Shown piece by piece: positions 22,470 to 30,339 of a stretch of 55,321 bases of DNA. Source of the DNA: Massilia sp. Root418. Its GTDB lineage: Bacteria > Pseudomonadota > Gammaproteobacteria > Burkholderiales > Burkholderiaceae_D. Made by a program: the position numbers and the translations under genes. The DNA lies in assembly GCF_001425265.1 (NCBI RefSeq), contig NZ_LMEC01000024.1, positions 327,867 through 383,187 on the forward strand, read 5' to 3'. The notes beneath the pieces were generated by a model that saw nothing but the letters and a program-made list of their open reading frames with translations, did not search any database and was not told the origin of the DNA. Numbering within the stretch: the first letter of the stretch is position 1; each line of letters begins with the position of its first letter.

Positions 22470-24143
22470 TTATTTGGCGCGGGCTTTGCCGAAGGCGTCG
22501 CCCGCTTGCCACTCGGGCATGCGGGGCGCGTCCGCCACCATTCGGCCCAGATTGAGCGCGAACTGCGCATGCTGCACCATGCCGGCCATGTCCCATGCGG
22601 GATCGTATTCGTCCGACACCTGGTGGTAACGCTTGCTGTAAGCCTCGGCCTTGGCCTTGGCGGCCGCCTTGTCGCCCAGGTAGTCGCGGCCGCCGGTGAT
22701 GGAAAAGGCCGGCACGCCCACCTTGGCAAAGCTGAAGTGATCGCTGCGGAAGTAGCCGCCGCTCAGGTCCGGCTTGGCTTCCGAGACCACCATCCGCATC
22801 GCCTTGGCGGCGGCCTGCGCCATCTTGCCCAGCTCGGTGCGCTCGCTGCCCGCCGCACCGATGTCGCGCGTGACGCCGATGAAATTCAGGCTGTCCAGGT
22901 TCAGGTTGGCAGCGGTCTTGGCCAGCGGCCACAGGGGCGCCGTCGCGTAGGCTTCGCTGCCCAGCAGGCCCTGCTCTTCGGCTGCCACCCACAGGAACAT
23001 CTGGCTGCGCCGGGCCGGATGCTGCGACGCCTCCTGCGCCATGGCCAGCAGCGCGGCGCTGCCGGAGGCATTGTCGACGGCGCCGTTGAAGATGGTATCG
23101 GTCGCGGCGTGGCCCTCACCGCCGCCATCGCTGCCCTGCCTGCCCAGATGGTCCCAGTGGGCGCTGTAGATCACCACCTCATCCTTCAGCTTGGGATCGG
23201 TGCCCGGCACCACGCCGGCCACATTGAACTGTTCCAGGCGGCGCACGGCGGCCTTCATCTCGCCTGCCACGCGGGCTTTCAGCGGCACCGGCCGGAAGTC
23301 CTTGCTTTCGGCGGCGGCACGGAGCGCGTCCAGGTCCTGGCCGGCGGCCTTGAACAGGCTGCGCGCGGTGTCGTCCGTCAGCCAGCCTTGCAGGCCGGTG
23401 CCGGTGGCGCCTTGCGCCAGCTGGAAGCGCTCCACGTTGTCCCAGCTGTTCCGGATCACGCTCCAGCCGTACGACGCGCTGGGCGTGGTGTGGATCAGCA
23501 GCACCCCGGCGGCGCCCTGGCGCGCGGCTTCCTCGAACTTGTAGGTCCAGCGTCCGTAGTAGGTCAGCGCCTGGCCGCCAAAGCGGCCGGGCTGCCCGGC
23601 GCTCGGCTGCGGGTCGTTCACCATCATCACCAGCACTTTGCCTTTCATGTCCTGGCCCTTGAAATCGTTCCAGCCTTCTTCCGGCGCGACCGTGCCGTAG
23701 CCAACAAAGACCAGTTCCGCGTCCAGCGCATGCGCAGCTTGGGCATCGCCCGGCGCCCACACCCAGTCCTTGCCGAAAGCGGCCGGCAGCGCCGCACCGT
23801 TCACTTCAAGGCGCAGCGAACTGTCGGCGGGCAGCGACTTCACGCCCGCGATCTGCACCGCCTGGCGGAAGCTCTTGCCCAACACCGGTTTCAGGCCTGC
23901 GGCCAGCGCCTGCGTTTCCAGGTAGGCCACCGTCAGGTCCCCGCCGCGCTGGCCGGTGCCGCGCCCTTCCAGCAGGTCGCTGGACAGGAAAGCCAGGTGC
24001 GCACGCAGCGGCGCTTCCTGCACCTTGGGCTGCTTCTGCTGCGCGGCGTTGGCGGCATTGGGCGCGGCGGCATGCGCCGGGATGGTGAGCGCCAGCGATG
24101 CGGAGAGGGCGGCGGCGAGAACGGACGGGATCAGTTTCTGCAT
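22470..24143 (-). CDS. exported M28 family metallopeptidase
   Basis: 557 residues from the ATG at 24143, which opens a signal peptide (cleavage near Ala25-26). A PA-type insert is visible ('RQGAAGVLLIHTTP'). M28 zinc ligands: 'YSAHWDHLG' (His, with the catalytic Asp), 'GAVDNASGSAALL' (bridging Asp), 'EEQGLLGS' (Glu-Glu) and 'RSDHFSF' (His). The length and PA domain fit bacterial aminopeptidases of the M28 group that act in the periplasm or outside the cell. It is the first gene of a two-gene unit with the NagX-like protein, and its 5' end faces gluQ. Confidence 0.92.
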   Translation of the reverse strand: MQKLIPSVLAAALSASLALTIPAHAAAPNAANAAQQKQPKVQEAPLRAHLAFLSSDLLEGRGTGQRGGDLTVAYLETQALAAGLKPVLGKSFRQAVQIAGVKSLPADSSLRLEVNGAALPAAFGKDWVWAPGDAQAAHALDAELVFVGYGTVAPEEGWNDFKGQDMKGKVLVMMVNDPQPSAGQPGRFGGQALTYYGRWTYKFEEAARQGAAGVLLIHTTPSASYGWSVIRNSWDNVERFQLAQGATGTGLQGWLTDDTARSLFKAAGQDLDALRAAAESKDFRPVPLKARVAGEMKAAVRRLEQFNVAGVVPGTDPKLKDEVVIYSAHWDHLGRQGSDGGGEGHAATDTIFNGAVDNASGSAALLAMAQEASQHPARRSQMFLWVAAEEQGLLGSEAYATAPLWPLAKTAANLNLDSLNFIGVTRDIGAAGSERTELGKMAQAAAKAMRMVVSEAKPDLSGGYFRSDHFSFAKVGVPAFSITGGRDYLGDKAAAKAKAEAYSKRYHQVSDEYDPAWDMAGMVQHAQFALNLGRMVADAPRMPEWQAGDAFGKARAK

Positions 24144-24242
24144 GGTGTTCTTATGGGAAGTCGTGAAGGCGGCCACATCGCCGCGCCGAGCATTGTATGC
24201 GAACTTTCCCACAGGTCCGTTGCGCGCTGCAGCAAGCGGCGG

Positions 24243-24272
24243 TTGACGGGCACTGCACCGGTCGGGGATACT
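24243..24272 (+). promoter_or_regulatory. promoter of gluQ, probably leaderless
   Basis: TTGACG (24243-24248), an 18-bp spacer, GATACT (24267-24272). The start codon ATG is at 24279, six bases after the -10, so transcription would begin at or next to the A of ATG. No Shine-Dalgarno is visible. Confidence 0.65.
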
Positions 24273-24278
24273 TTTCAC

Positions 24279-25232
24279 ATGACGTCAGCCCGCCCTCCCT
24301 ACATCGGCCGATTCGCGCCCTCCCCCACCGGCCCCCTGCACCTCGGTTCGCTGGTGGCCGCCATGGCCAGCTATCTGGACGCCAAGGCGCACCGCGGCCA
24401 GTGGCTGGTGCGCATCGAGGACCTGGACCGCGACCGCAACGTGGCCGGCGTGGACCAGCACATCCTGGCCTCGCTGCAGCGCTGCGGCATGCAGTGGGAC
24501 GGCGAAGTGACGTGGCAAACCCTGCGCACGGACCTGTACGAGGCGGCCCTGGCGCAGCTGGGCCACGCGGGCGCGGTCTATCCCTGCGCCTGCTCGCGCA
24601 AGGAGATCCAGGACTCGCAGCTGCGCATGGGGCATGCCTCATCGGCGCTGGTGTACCCGGGCACCTGCCGCAACGGCCTGGCGCCGGGCAAGGTGGCGCG
24701 CGCGCTGCGGCTGCGCACGCCGCAGGAGCCGCACCGCGTGATCTGCTTCCAGGACCGCTGGCACGGCCAGGTATGCCAGGACCTGACCGCCGAGGTGGGC
24801 GACTTCGTGATACGGCGAGCCGACGGTTTCTGGGCTTACCAGCTGGCGGTGGTGGTGGACGACGGCGCCCAAGGCATCACGGACATCGTGCGCGGCGCGG
24901 ACTTGCTGGACTCGACGCCGCGCCAGATCTACCTGCAGGAGCTGCTGGGATTGGCGCAGCCGAGGTATCTGCACGTGCCGGTAGTGGCCAATGCGGACGG
25001 CGAGAAGCTGTCCAAGCAGACCGGCGCGCAAGCCTTCGACAACGGCGCGCCGCTGGATGAGCTGCTGCAGTCCGCCCTGCTGCCGGCGGCCCGCTTCCTG
25101 GGCCTGGATATCCAGGCCGGCAGCGTGCAGGCGTTCTGGCACGAGGCGGTGCCGGCATGGGCCCGGCTGCTGGAGACGCGCGCGCAGGCAGGCGCAGGGG
25201 CGTCCCGGAGCGGGCCTTTGAGCGTGCCTTAG
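24279..25232 (+). CDS. gluQ: glutamyl-Q tRNA(Asp) synthetase
   Basis: 317 residues from the ATG at 24279. It attaches glutamate to queuosine at position 34 of tRNA(Asp) after activating it with ATP, and lacks the anticodon-binding half of GluRS; the short length fits. Visible motifs are 'GRFAPSPTGPLHLGSL' (10-25, HIGH-type), 'RIEDLDRDR', zinc-type cysteines in 'YPCACSRKEI' and 'YPGTC', and 'EKLSKQ' (KMSKS-type). The promoter lies directly before the start codon. Confidence 0.96.
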   Translation: MTSARPPYIGRFAPSPTGPLHLGSLVAAMASYLDAKAHRGQWLVRIEDLDRDRNVAGVDQHILASLQRCGMQWDGEVTWQTLRTDLYEAALAQLGHAGAVYPCACSRKEIQDSQLRMGHASSALVYPGTCRNGLAPGKVARALRLRTPQEPHRVICFQDRWHGQVCQDLTAEVGDFVIRRADGFWAYQLAVVVDDGAQGITDIVRGADLLDSTPRQIYLQELLGLAQPRYLHVPVVANADGEKLSKQTGAQAFDNGAPLDELLQSALLPAARFLGLDIQAGSVQAFWHEAVPAWARLLETRAQAGAGASRSGPLSVP

Positions 25233-25275
25233 AGCCGGCCTTGGAGCGGCCTTGGATCGGACCTCGGAACGGCCC

Positions 25276-26787
25276 TCAGCGCGGCGGACCGCTGAGCGCC
25301 ACATAATGCGCCAGGATCACGTCGTGCTCGCCGCTCTCGGCCAGCTTGGCCGCCGCGTAGCTGCGCGTGGTCTCCAGCATGCGGTAGCGCGCCGCGCCGG
25401 TATCGGCCACGGTGGCCAGCATCGATTTGCTCACCAGGCTCGATAGCGCATCCATCGCCTCCTCCAGGCCCTCCCGGCTGTCCGCGCCGATGGACAGCGC
25501 CTCCTCCAGCGAGAAGCGGCGCCGGAACACCGACAGCCGGTGTAGCAGGTTGCGCTCCCGTTCGCCCAGCAGCGCGTAGCTCCAGTCCAGCGTTGCCTCC
25601 AGCGTGCGGTGCCGCACCTTGGCCGTGCGCCGCCCGCCCTTGAGCAGGTAGCAGCAGTCGTCCAGGCGCGCCACCAGGCCGCGTATGCCCAGCAGTTCCA
25701 CGCGCGCGGCGGCCAGTTCGATCGCCAGCGGAATGCCGTCCAGGCGGCGGCAGATGTCGGCGATCTGCGGCGCTTCCGCGTCGCCCAGCGCCAGCCCGGC
25801 GGCGCTGGCCTGCACCCGCTCGGCGAACAGCTGCACCGAGGCATAGGACAGGGCTTGCGCCATGGTCAGCGGCGGCGCGTCCGGGGCCGGCTCGGGCGGC
25901 AGTTCCAATGCCGGCAAGCGGTGCACCCACTCGCCTTCGGCCCGCAGCGGTTCGCGGCTGGTGGCCAGCAGGCGCACGCCGGGCGCGCCGTGCAGGATCT
26001 GTTCAGCCAGCAGCGACACCGCTTCCAGCACGTGTTCGCAGCTGTCCAGTATCAGCAGCATGTGGTGGCTGCGCAGCGCGGCCGTGATGTCGGCCGCGCT
26101 CATGGCGGCCGGATGCTCCATCACCAGCGCGGCGGCCAGCGCCTGCGGCACTTGCCCGGGATGCGTCAGCGAGGCCAGGTCGACGAAGACCGTGCCTTGC
26201 CGCCAATGGCCTTGCATGCGTTCGGCAGCCGCCAGCGCGGCCGTGGTCTTGCCCATGCCGCCGGTGCCGACGATGGTCACGAAGCGCCGCTCCGCCAATT
26301 GCTCCCGCAGCGCTTCCACGGTCTGGTCGCGCCCGAAGATGCGCGTGGCGCAGGGCGGCAAGCCGTCGCTTTGCGGCAGATAGACGGTGCTGGACTGCCC
26401 GCCGGCGGCCGCGCTGGCGGCGTCGGGCCCGGTGGCGGAGGCGTGGGGAATGGCCCCCGCGTCGCTGCGCACCACCGGCGTAATGAAGCAATAGCCCCGC
26501 CCGACCACGTTTTCAATATGGCGCTCGCCCAGCATCTTGCGCAGCGCGGCCACGTGCACACGCAGATTGCCTTCCTCGACCACGGTGTTGGGCCAGGCGC
26601 GCGCGATCAGCTGGTCCTTGGTCACGGTTTCGCCGGCGCGCTCAAGCAGCACGTGCAGGATATCGATGGCGCGGCTGCCCAGCCGCAGCGGGCGGTCGTC
26701 CTCGTAAAGCGTGCGGCGTGCCGGAAAAAAACGGAAGGAATGAAAGGCCAACACCGGCTCGCTAGCGTCTGTGGCGTCGTAAAACAT
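25276..26787 (-). CDS. winged-helix regulator with STAND-type ATPase domain
   Basis: 503 residues from the ATG at 26787, which has AGAGGA 6-10 nt upstream; an earlier in-frame ATG at 26886 lies across the palindrome and lacks a site. The N-terminal OmpR/CadC-type DNA-binding domain (about 15-108) includes 'RAIDILHVLLERAGETVTKDQL' and the 'GRGYCF' wing. An NTPase follows: Walker A 'GTGGMGKTTAAL' near 185-196, Walker B-like 'LLILDSCEHVLE', and a winged segment. Related AfsR-like regulators often continue into TPR repeats, which are absent here. Its promoter region carries a palindrome shared with the kinase and response-regulator genes. Confidence 0.87.
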   Translation of the reverse strand: MFYDATDASEPVLAFHSFRFFPARRTLYEDDRPLRLGSRAIDILHVLLERAGETVTKDQLIARAWPNTVVEEGNLRVHVAALRKMLGERHIENVVGRGYCFITPVVRSDAGAIPHASATGPDAASAAAGGQSSTVYLPQSDGLPPCATRIFGRDQTVEALREQLAERRFVTIVGTGGMGKTTAALAAAERMQGHWRQGTVFVDLASLTHPGQVPQALAAALVMEHPAAMSAADITAALRSHHMLLILDSCEHVLEAVSLLAEQILHGAPGVRLLATSREPLRAEGEWVHRLPALELPPEPAPDAPPLTMAQALSYASVQLFAERVQASAAGLALGDAEAPQIADICRRLDGIPLAIELAAARVELLGIRGLVARLDDCCYLLKGGRRTAKVRHRTLEATLDWSYALLGERERNLLHRLSVFRRRFSLEEALSIGADSREGLEEAMDALSSLVSKSMLATVADTGAARYRMLETTRSYAAAKLAESGEHDVILAHYVALSGPPR

Positions 26788-26871
26788 GCTGTCCTCTTGT
26801 AATGCAATGCGCGTTCGAACTTGCAGTATGCCAGCTAAGCGTGTCCCCGGCATGACGCGAACCCCTCCAAT

Positions 26872-26887
26872 TGTGTCAATTGACATG
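26872..26887. promoter_or_regulatory. 16-bp palindromic site, copy A
   Basis: TGTGTCAATTGACATG containing the perfect 12-bp palindrome TGTCAATTGACA (26874-26885). It overlaps the histidine-kinase stop codon and ends 86 bp before the start of the minus-strand STAND regulator. The same 16 bases recur at 29484-29499. Candidate operator. Confidence 0.65.
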
Positions 26888-29401
26888 CGGCCCGAAAATC
26901 TGCTCCAGCGCCAATGCCAGCTCCATCACGGAATACGGCTTGCGCAGCACGCCGCCGGCGCCGCCCTGCCGGGCCAATGCCGCCCCCGAGTAGCCGCTGG
27001 CCAGCACCACGGGAATGCCGGCGCGCAGCGCGCGCAGCGCACGGATCAGCTCCGAGCCGGACATGCCCGGCATGCGCTCGTCGGTGATCACCGCGTCGTA
27101 CCGCTCCGGCGCCGCCGAGAACGCGGCCAGCGCCAGCGCCGGGGAAGTGAAGGCGTCATGCCCGTAGCCCAGGTCGTCCAGCATGGCGCCGGCCAGCCGC
27201 GCCAGCGCTTCCTCGTCGTCCACCACCAGCACGCGCTGGCCACGGCCGCGCGGCGCGGCGGGCTGCGTGCCGGCGGCGCCGTCGGCCGGCGCGTCGCCGC
27301 TGCGCGGCAGGAATACCGTGAAGGTGCTGCCCTGGCCCTCGGTGCTGGCCACGCTGACCGCCCCGCCTAGTTCCGTCACGATGGCGTGCACCATCGACAG
27401 CCCCAGCCCGGTGCCCACGCCCACCTGCTTGGTGGTGAAGAAGGGATCGAAGATGCGTCCCAGGATGGCCGGCGGGATGCCGGCGCCGCTGTCGCTGACG
27501 GTGAGCACGATGTAGTCCGCCGCCGCGATACTGCCGATGGTGGCCAGCGAGCGCTCGCGATAGCTGCGCGTCTCCAGCGCCACCCGCAGCAGGCCGCCGT
27601 GCTCCATGGCCTGCGCGCCGTTGAGCATCAGGTTGCTCAGCACCTGGTGCACCTGGGTGCAGTCGCCCAGCATGGCCGCGCGCCCGGCCTGCAAGCGGGC
27701 GCTCACTTGCACGCCGTCCGGCAGCTGGGACGCCAGCTGGTCCAGCGCCTCGCGCGCCACCGCCTCCACGTGCACCGCCACCCGCTCGCCCATGCCGCTG
27801 CGGCTGAACGCCAGGATGCGGTCCACCAGCGCCCGCCCGCGCTCGCCGGCCGCCACGATCTGGCCCACGTCGCGCCGCAGCCGGCTGCCCTCGGGCGCAT
27901 CGCGCAGCGCCATTTCGCCGTAGCCCAGGATCGAAGCCAGGATGTTGTTGAAGTCGTGCGCGATGCCGCCCGCCAGCGTGCCCATCGCCTCCAGCCGCTG
28001 CGCCAGCCGCAGCTGCTCCTCCAGGCGGCGGCGCTCGGTGACGTCGCTGACAGCGCCGGTCCAGCGCACCGGAGTGCCGGCCGCGTCGCGCTGGCAGATG
28101 CCGGTCAGGTGGATCCAGCGCACTTCGCCGCGCGGCATCATGCGGATCTCCAGGTCGAAGCGCGCGCTGCGGCCGGCGAAGTGCTCGGCCGCCGCCTTCT
28201 CCCACTTCGGCTTGTCCTCCGGGTGGAAGGGGAAGCGCGCCAGGAAATCGGCACGGCCGGCGAACACGGTGTCGGGCGGGAAGCCGTACATCTCCAGCAT
28301 GCGCGGCGAGCCGTAGAACTCGTCCCGCTGGATGTCCCAGTCCCAGTGGCCTTCCTCGGCCGCGCTCATGGCCAGCGCATAGCGCTGCTCGGAGGCGCGC
28401 AGCGCTGTCTCGCTGCGCACCCGGTCGGTGACGTCGGTGGTGGCCGCGTTCCAGCGCACCAGCCGCCCCTGCGCGTCGCGCGAACACAGGCCGGTGAGCT
28501 GCAGCCAGCGCACTTCCCCGCGCACGAGGATGCGCAGCTCCAGCTGGAAGCGGATGGTGCTGCCGGCGAAGTGCTCGCCCAGCTGGTCGATCACGCGCTG
28601 CCGCTCTTCCGGATGGAAGGGAAAGCGCGCGGTGAAATCGGCGCGGTTGGCGAACACCGTCTCGGGCGGCATGCCGCACAGCGCAAGAAAGCGCGGCGAC
28701 GCGTAGAAGGTGTCGCTGGCCACGATCCAGTCGGTATGGCCGTCGCCGGCGGCATCGACGGCCAGTTCGTAGCGCTCCTCGGAACGGCGCAGGGCCGCCA
28801 TCGAGCTGCTGCGTTCAATGGCGATGCTGGCCAGGTCGGAAAAGCGCGCGATCACGTTGCACTGCAGGGCGGTGGGCGCACGGGCGCGGCGCGCGTACAC
28901 GCCGAAGGTGCCCAGCACCTTGCCGCTGCTGGACAGGATGGGCATGGACCAGCAAGCCCGCCAGCCATATTCCAGCGGCAGGCGGCGGTATTTGTCCCAC
29001 AGCGGGTCGCTGGCGATGTCGGCCACGAATACCGGCTCGCGGCGCCAGGCGGCGGTGCCGCAGGAGCCCTCGGCCGGCCCGATCAGCGCCGAGCCTTCCA
29101 GCGCCAGCATGAAGCCCGGCGGCAGGTTGGGCGCCGCGCCCGGGCGCAGCAGCGTGCCGCCTTCGTCCAGCAGCAGCACCGAGCTGACGGCATCGTCGGC
29201 CAGGTCGTCGAACAGCCGGCAGCAGGCGTCCAGGATGCCGGCCAGCGGCTGGGCGCGCGCAATCATCTCCAGCAGGCGCTTTTCGCCGGCCAGCAGCAGC
29301 GCCGGCACGTCCGCCTCCGCCCGCGCCGGGGCGGAACTGGGGCCGGGACTGGGGCCGGGGCCGGAGAGCGGGACAGGTTTGCTGGCGGTTGGACGGTCCA
29401 T
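26876..29401 (-). CDS. hybrid sensor histidine kinase (GAF-PAS-PAS-HisKA-HATPase-REC)
   Basis: 841 residues, soluble: no membrane segments seen. The order is a Pro-rich start (1-30), GAF-like (about 45-200), two closely similar PAS/PAC units (about 205-330 and 335-455, both with 'RFPFHPE'), HisKA with 'GGIAHDFNN' (phospho-His), HATPase with 'DSGAGIP' and 'GTGLGLSM', and a C-terminal receiver with 'VVDDEE', phospho-Asp in 'VITDERMPG' and Lys in 'RKPY'. The receiver could act as an internal phosphate sink. It probably signals to the divergent OmpR-type regulator. The near-duplicate PAS units point to internal duplication. The signal is unknown. Confidence 0.92.
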   Translation of the reverse strand: MDRPTASKPVPLSGPGPSPGPSSAPARAEADVPALLLAGEKRLLEMIARAQPLAGILDACCRLFDDLADDAVSSVLLLDEGGTLLRPGAAPNLPPGFMLALEGSALIGPAEGSCGTAAWRREPVFVADIASDPLWDKYRRLPLEYGWRACWSMPILSSSGKVLGTFGVYARRARAPTALQCNVIARFSDLASIAIERSSSMAALRRSEERYELAVDAAGDGHTDWIVASDTFYASPRFLALCGMPPETVFANRADFTARFPFHPEERQRVIDQLGEHFAGSTIRFQLELRILVRGEVRWLQLTGLCSRDAQGRLVRWNAATTDVTDRVRSETALRASEQRYALAMSAAEEGHWDWDIQRDEFYGSPRMLEMYGFPPDTVFAGRADFLARFPFHPEDKPKWEKAAAEHFAGRSARFDLEIRMMPRGEVRWIHLTGICQRDAAGTPVRWTGAVSDVTERRRLEEQLRLAQRLEAMGTLAGGIAHDFNNILASILGYGEMALRDAPEGSRLRRDVGQIVAAGERGRALVDRILAFSRSGMGERVAVHVEAVAREALDQLASQLPDGVQVSARLQAGRAAMLGDCTQVHQVLSNLMLNGAQAMEHGGLLRVALETRSYRERSLATIGSIAAADYIVLTVSDSGAGIPPAILGRIFDPFFTTKQVGVGTGLGLSMVHAIVTELGGAVSVASTEGQGSTFTVFLPRSGDAPADGAAGTQPAAPRGRGQRVLVVDDEEALARLAGAMLDDLGYGHDAFTSPALALAAFSAAPERYDAVITDERMPGMSGSELIRALRALRAGIPVVLASGYSGAALARQGGAGGVLRKPYSVMELALALEQIFGPHVN

Positions 29402-29483
29402 GGCGTGGCGGCGGAAGTAGACGAAACTGTGTCACAGTTATGCACTGCGGTCAAAGCAGTAGTATGCTGCGGCGGCCAGGGAA

Positions 29484-29499
29484 TGTGTCAATTGACATG
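29484..29499. promoter_or_regulatory. 16-bp palindromic site, copy B
   Basis: TGTGTCAATTGACATG, identical to 26872-26887, with the core palindrome at 29486-29497. It lies 84 bp before the kinase start (minus strand) and 75 bp before the response-regulator start (plus strand). Its nearly equal distance to the kinase and STAND-regulator starts supports a shared operator. Confidence 0.65.
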
Positions 29500-29572
29500 G
29501 AAGACGCCGGTAACTATCCTGTTACAATCCTGTGGCGGCGACATGCCGTTCTTCCAACAGGAACCGCCCACC

Positions 29573-30295
29573 ATGGCAGGCGAAGCGCACGTGCTGGTAG
29601 TGGATGACGACGCTGGCATACGCCAGATGATAGCCGACTACCTGGGCGACCATGACATCAGCACCACCGCCCTGCCGGACGGCAGCGGGGTGGACCGCGT
29701 GATGGCCGAGGAAGTGATCGACCTGCTGATCCTGGACCTGAAACTGCCCGGCGAGGATGGCATGCACATCGCCCGCCGCCTGCGCGACCATTCCAACCTG
29801 CCCATCATCATCCTTACCGGCCGCAAGGACGAGGCGGACCGCGTGATGGGCCTTGAGCTGGGCGCCGACGACTACCTGACCAAACCCTTCTCGCCGCGCG
29901 AGCTGCTGGCCCGCATCCGCGCCCTGCTGCGCCGCGCGCGCGCCCAGCAGTCGGTGGCCGAGGGCCTGGCGCGGGTGCGCGCCTACCGCTTTGCCGGCTG
30001 GGTGCTGAATGTGCGGCAGCGCCGCCTGAGCACGCCCGCCGGCGCCCCCGTGGCGCTCACCAACAACGAATTCAACCTGCTGGCCGCCTTCCTGGCCGCG
30101 CCGCAGCGCGTGCTCTCGCGCGAGCAGCTGCTGGACATGTCGCGCCTGCACAACGACGAAGTGTACGACCGCGCCATCGACGTGCAGGTGGGCCGCCTGC
30201 GCAGGAAGCTGGAGCCGGACGGCGCCCAGCCCTTCATCCGCACCGAGCGCGGCGCCGGCTACGTATTCACGGCCGAGGTGGAGACCGTGCGCTAG
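29573..30295 (+). CDS. OmpR-family response regulator
   Basis: 240 residues from the ATG at 29573 (AGGA 10 nt upstream); an ATG at 29543 would add 10 residues. The receiver has 'VLVVDDDAG' (acidic pair), phospho-Asp in 'LLILDLKLPGEDG' and Lys in 'LTKPFSP'. The C-terminal winged helix contains 'LTNNEFNLLAAFL', 'LSREQLL' and 'RTERGAGYVF'. It is divergent from the hybrid kinase across a 171-bp gap that holds the palindrome TGTCAATTGACA, so autoregulation is plausible. Confidence 0.93.
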   Translation: MAGEAHVLVVDDDAGIRQMIADYLGDHDISTTALPDGSGVDRVMAEEVIDLLILDLKLPGEDGMHIARRLRDHSNLPIIILTGRKDEADRVMGLELGADDYLTKPFSPRELLARIRALLRRARAQQSVAEGLARVRAYRFAGWVLNVRQRRLSTPAGAPVALTNNEFNLLAAFLAAPQRVLSREQLLDMSRLHNDEVYDRAIDVQVGRLRRKLEPDGAQPFIRTERGAGYVFTAEVETVR

Positions 30296-30339
30296 GAATG
30301 AAGGCAAGCCGGCCGCAAGCCACGATGTATACTGGCGGG

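Noticed and set aside
21912..24278. Upstream extension of the gluQ frame to over 1100 codons
   Set aside because: The extension is antisense to the NagX-like and M28 genes. GluQ begins at 24279, where the conserved catalytic region starts.
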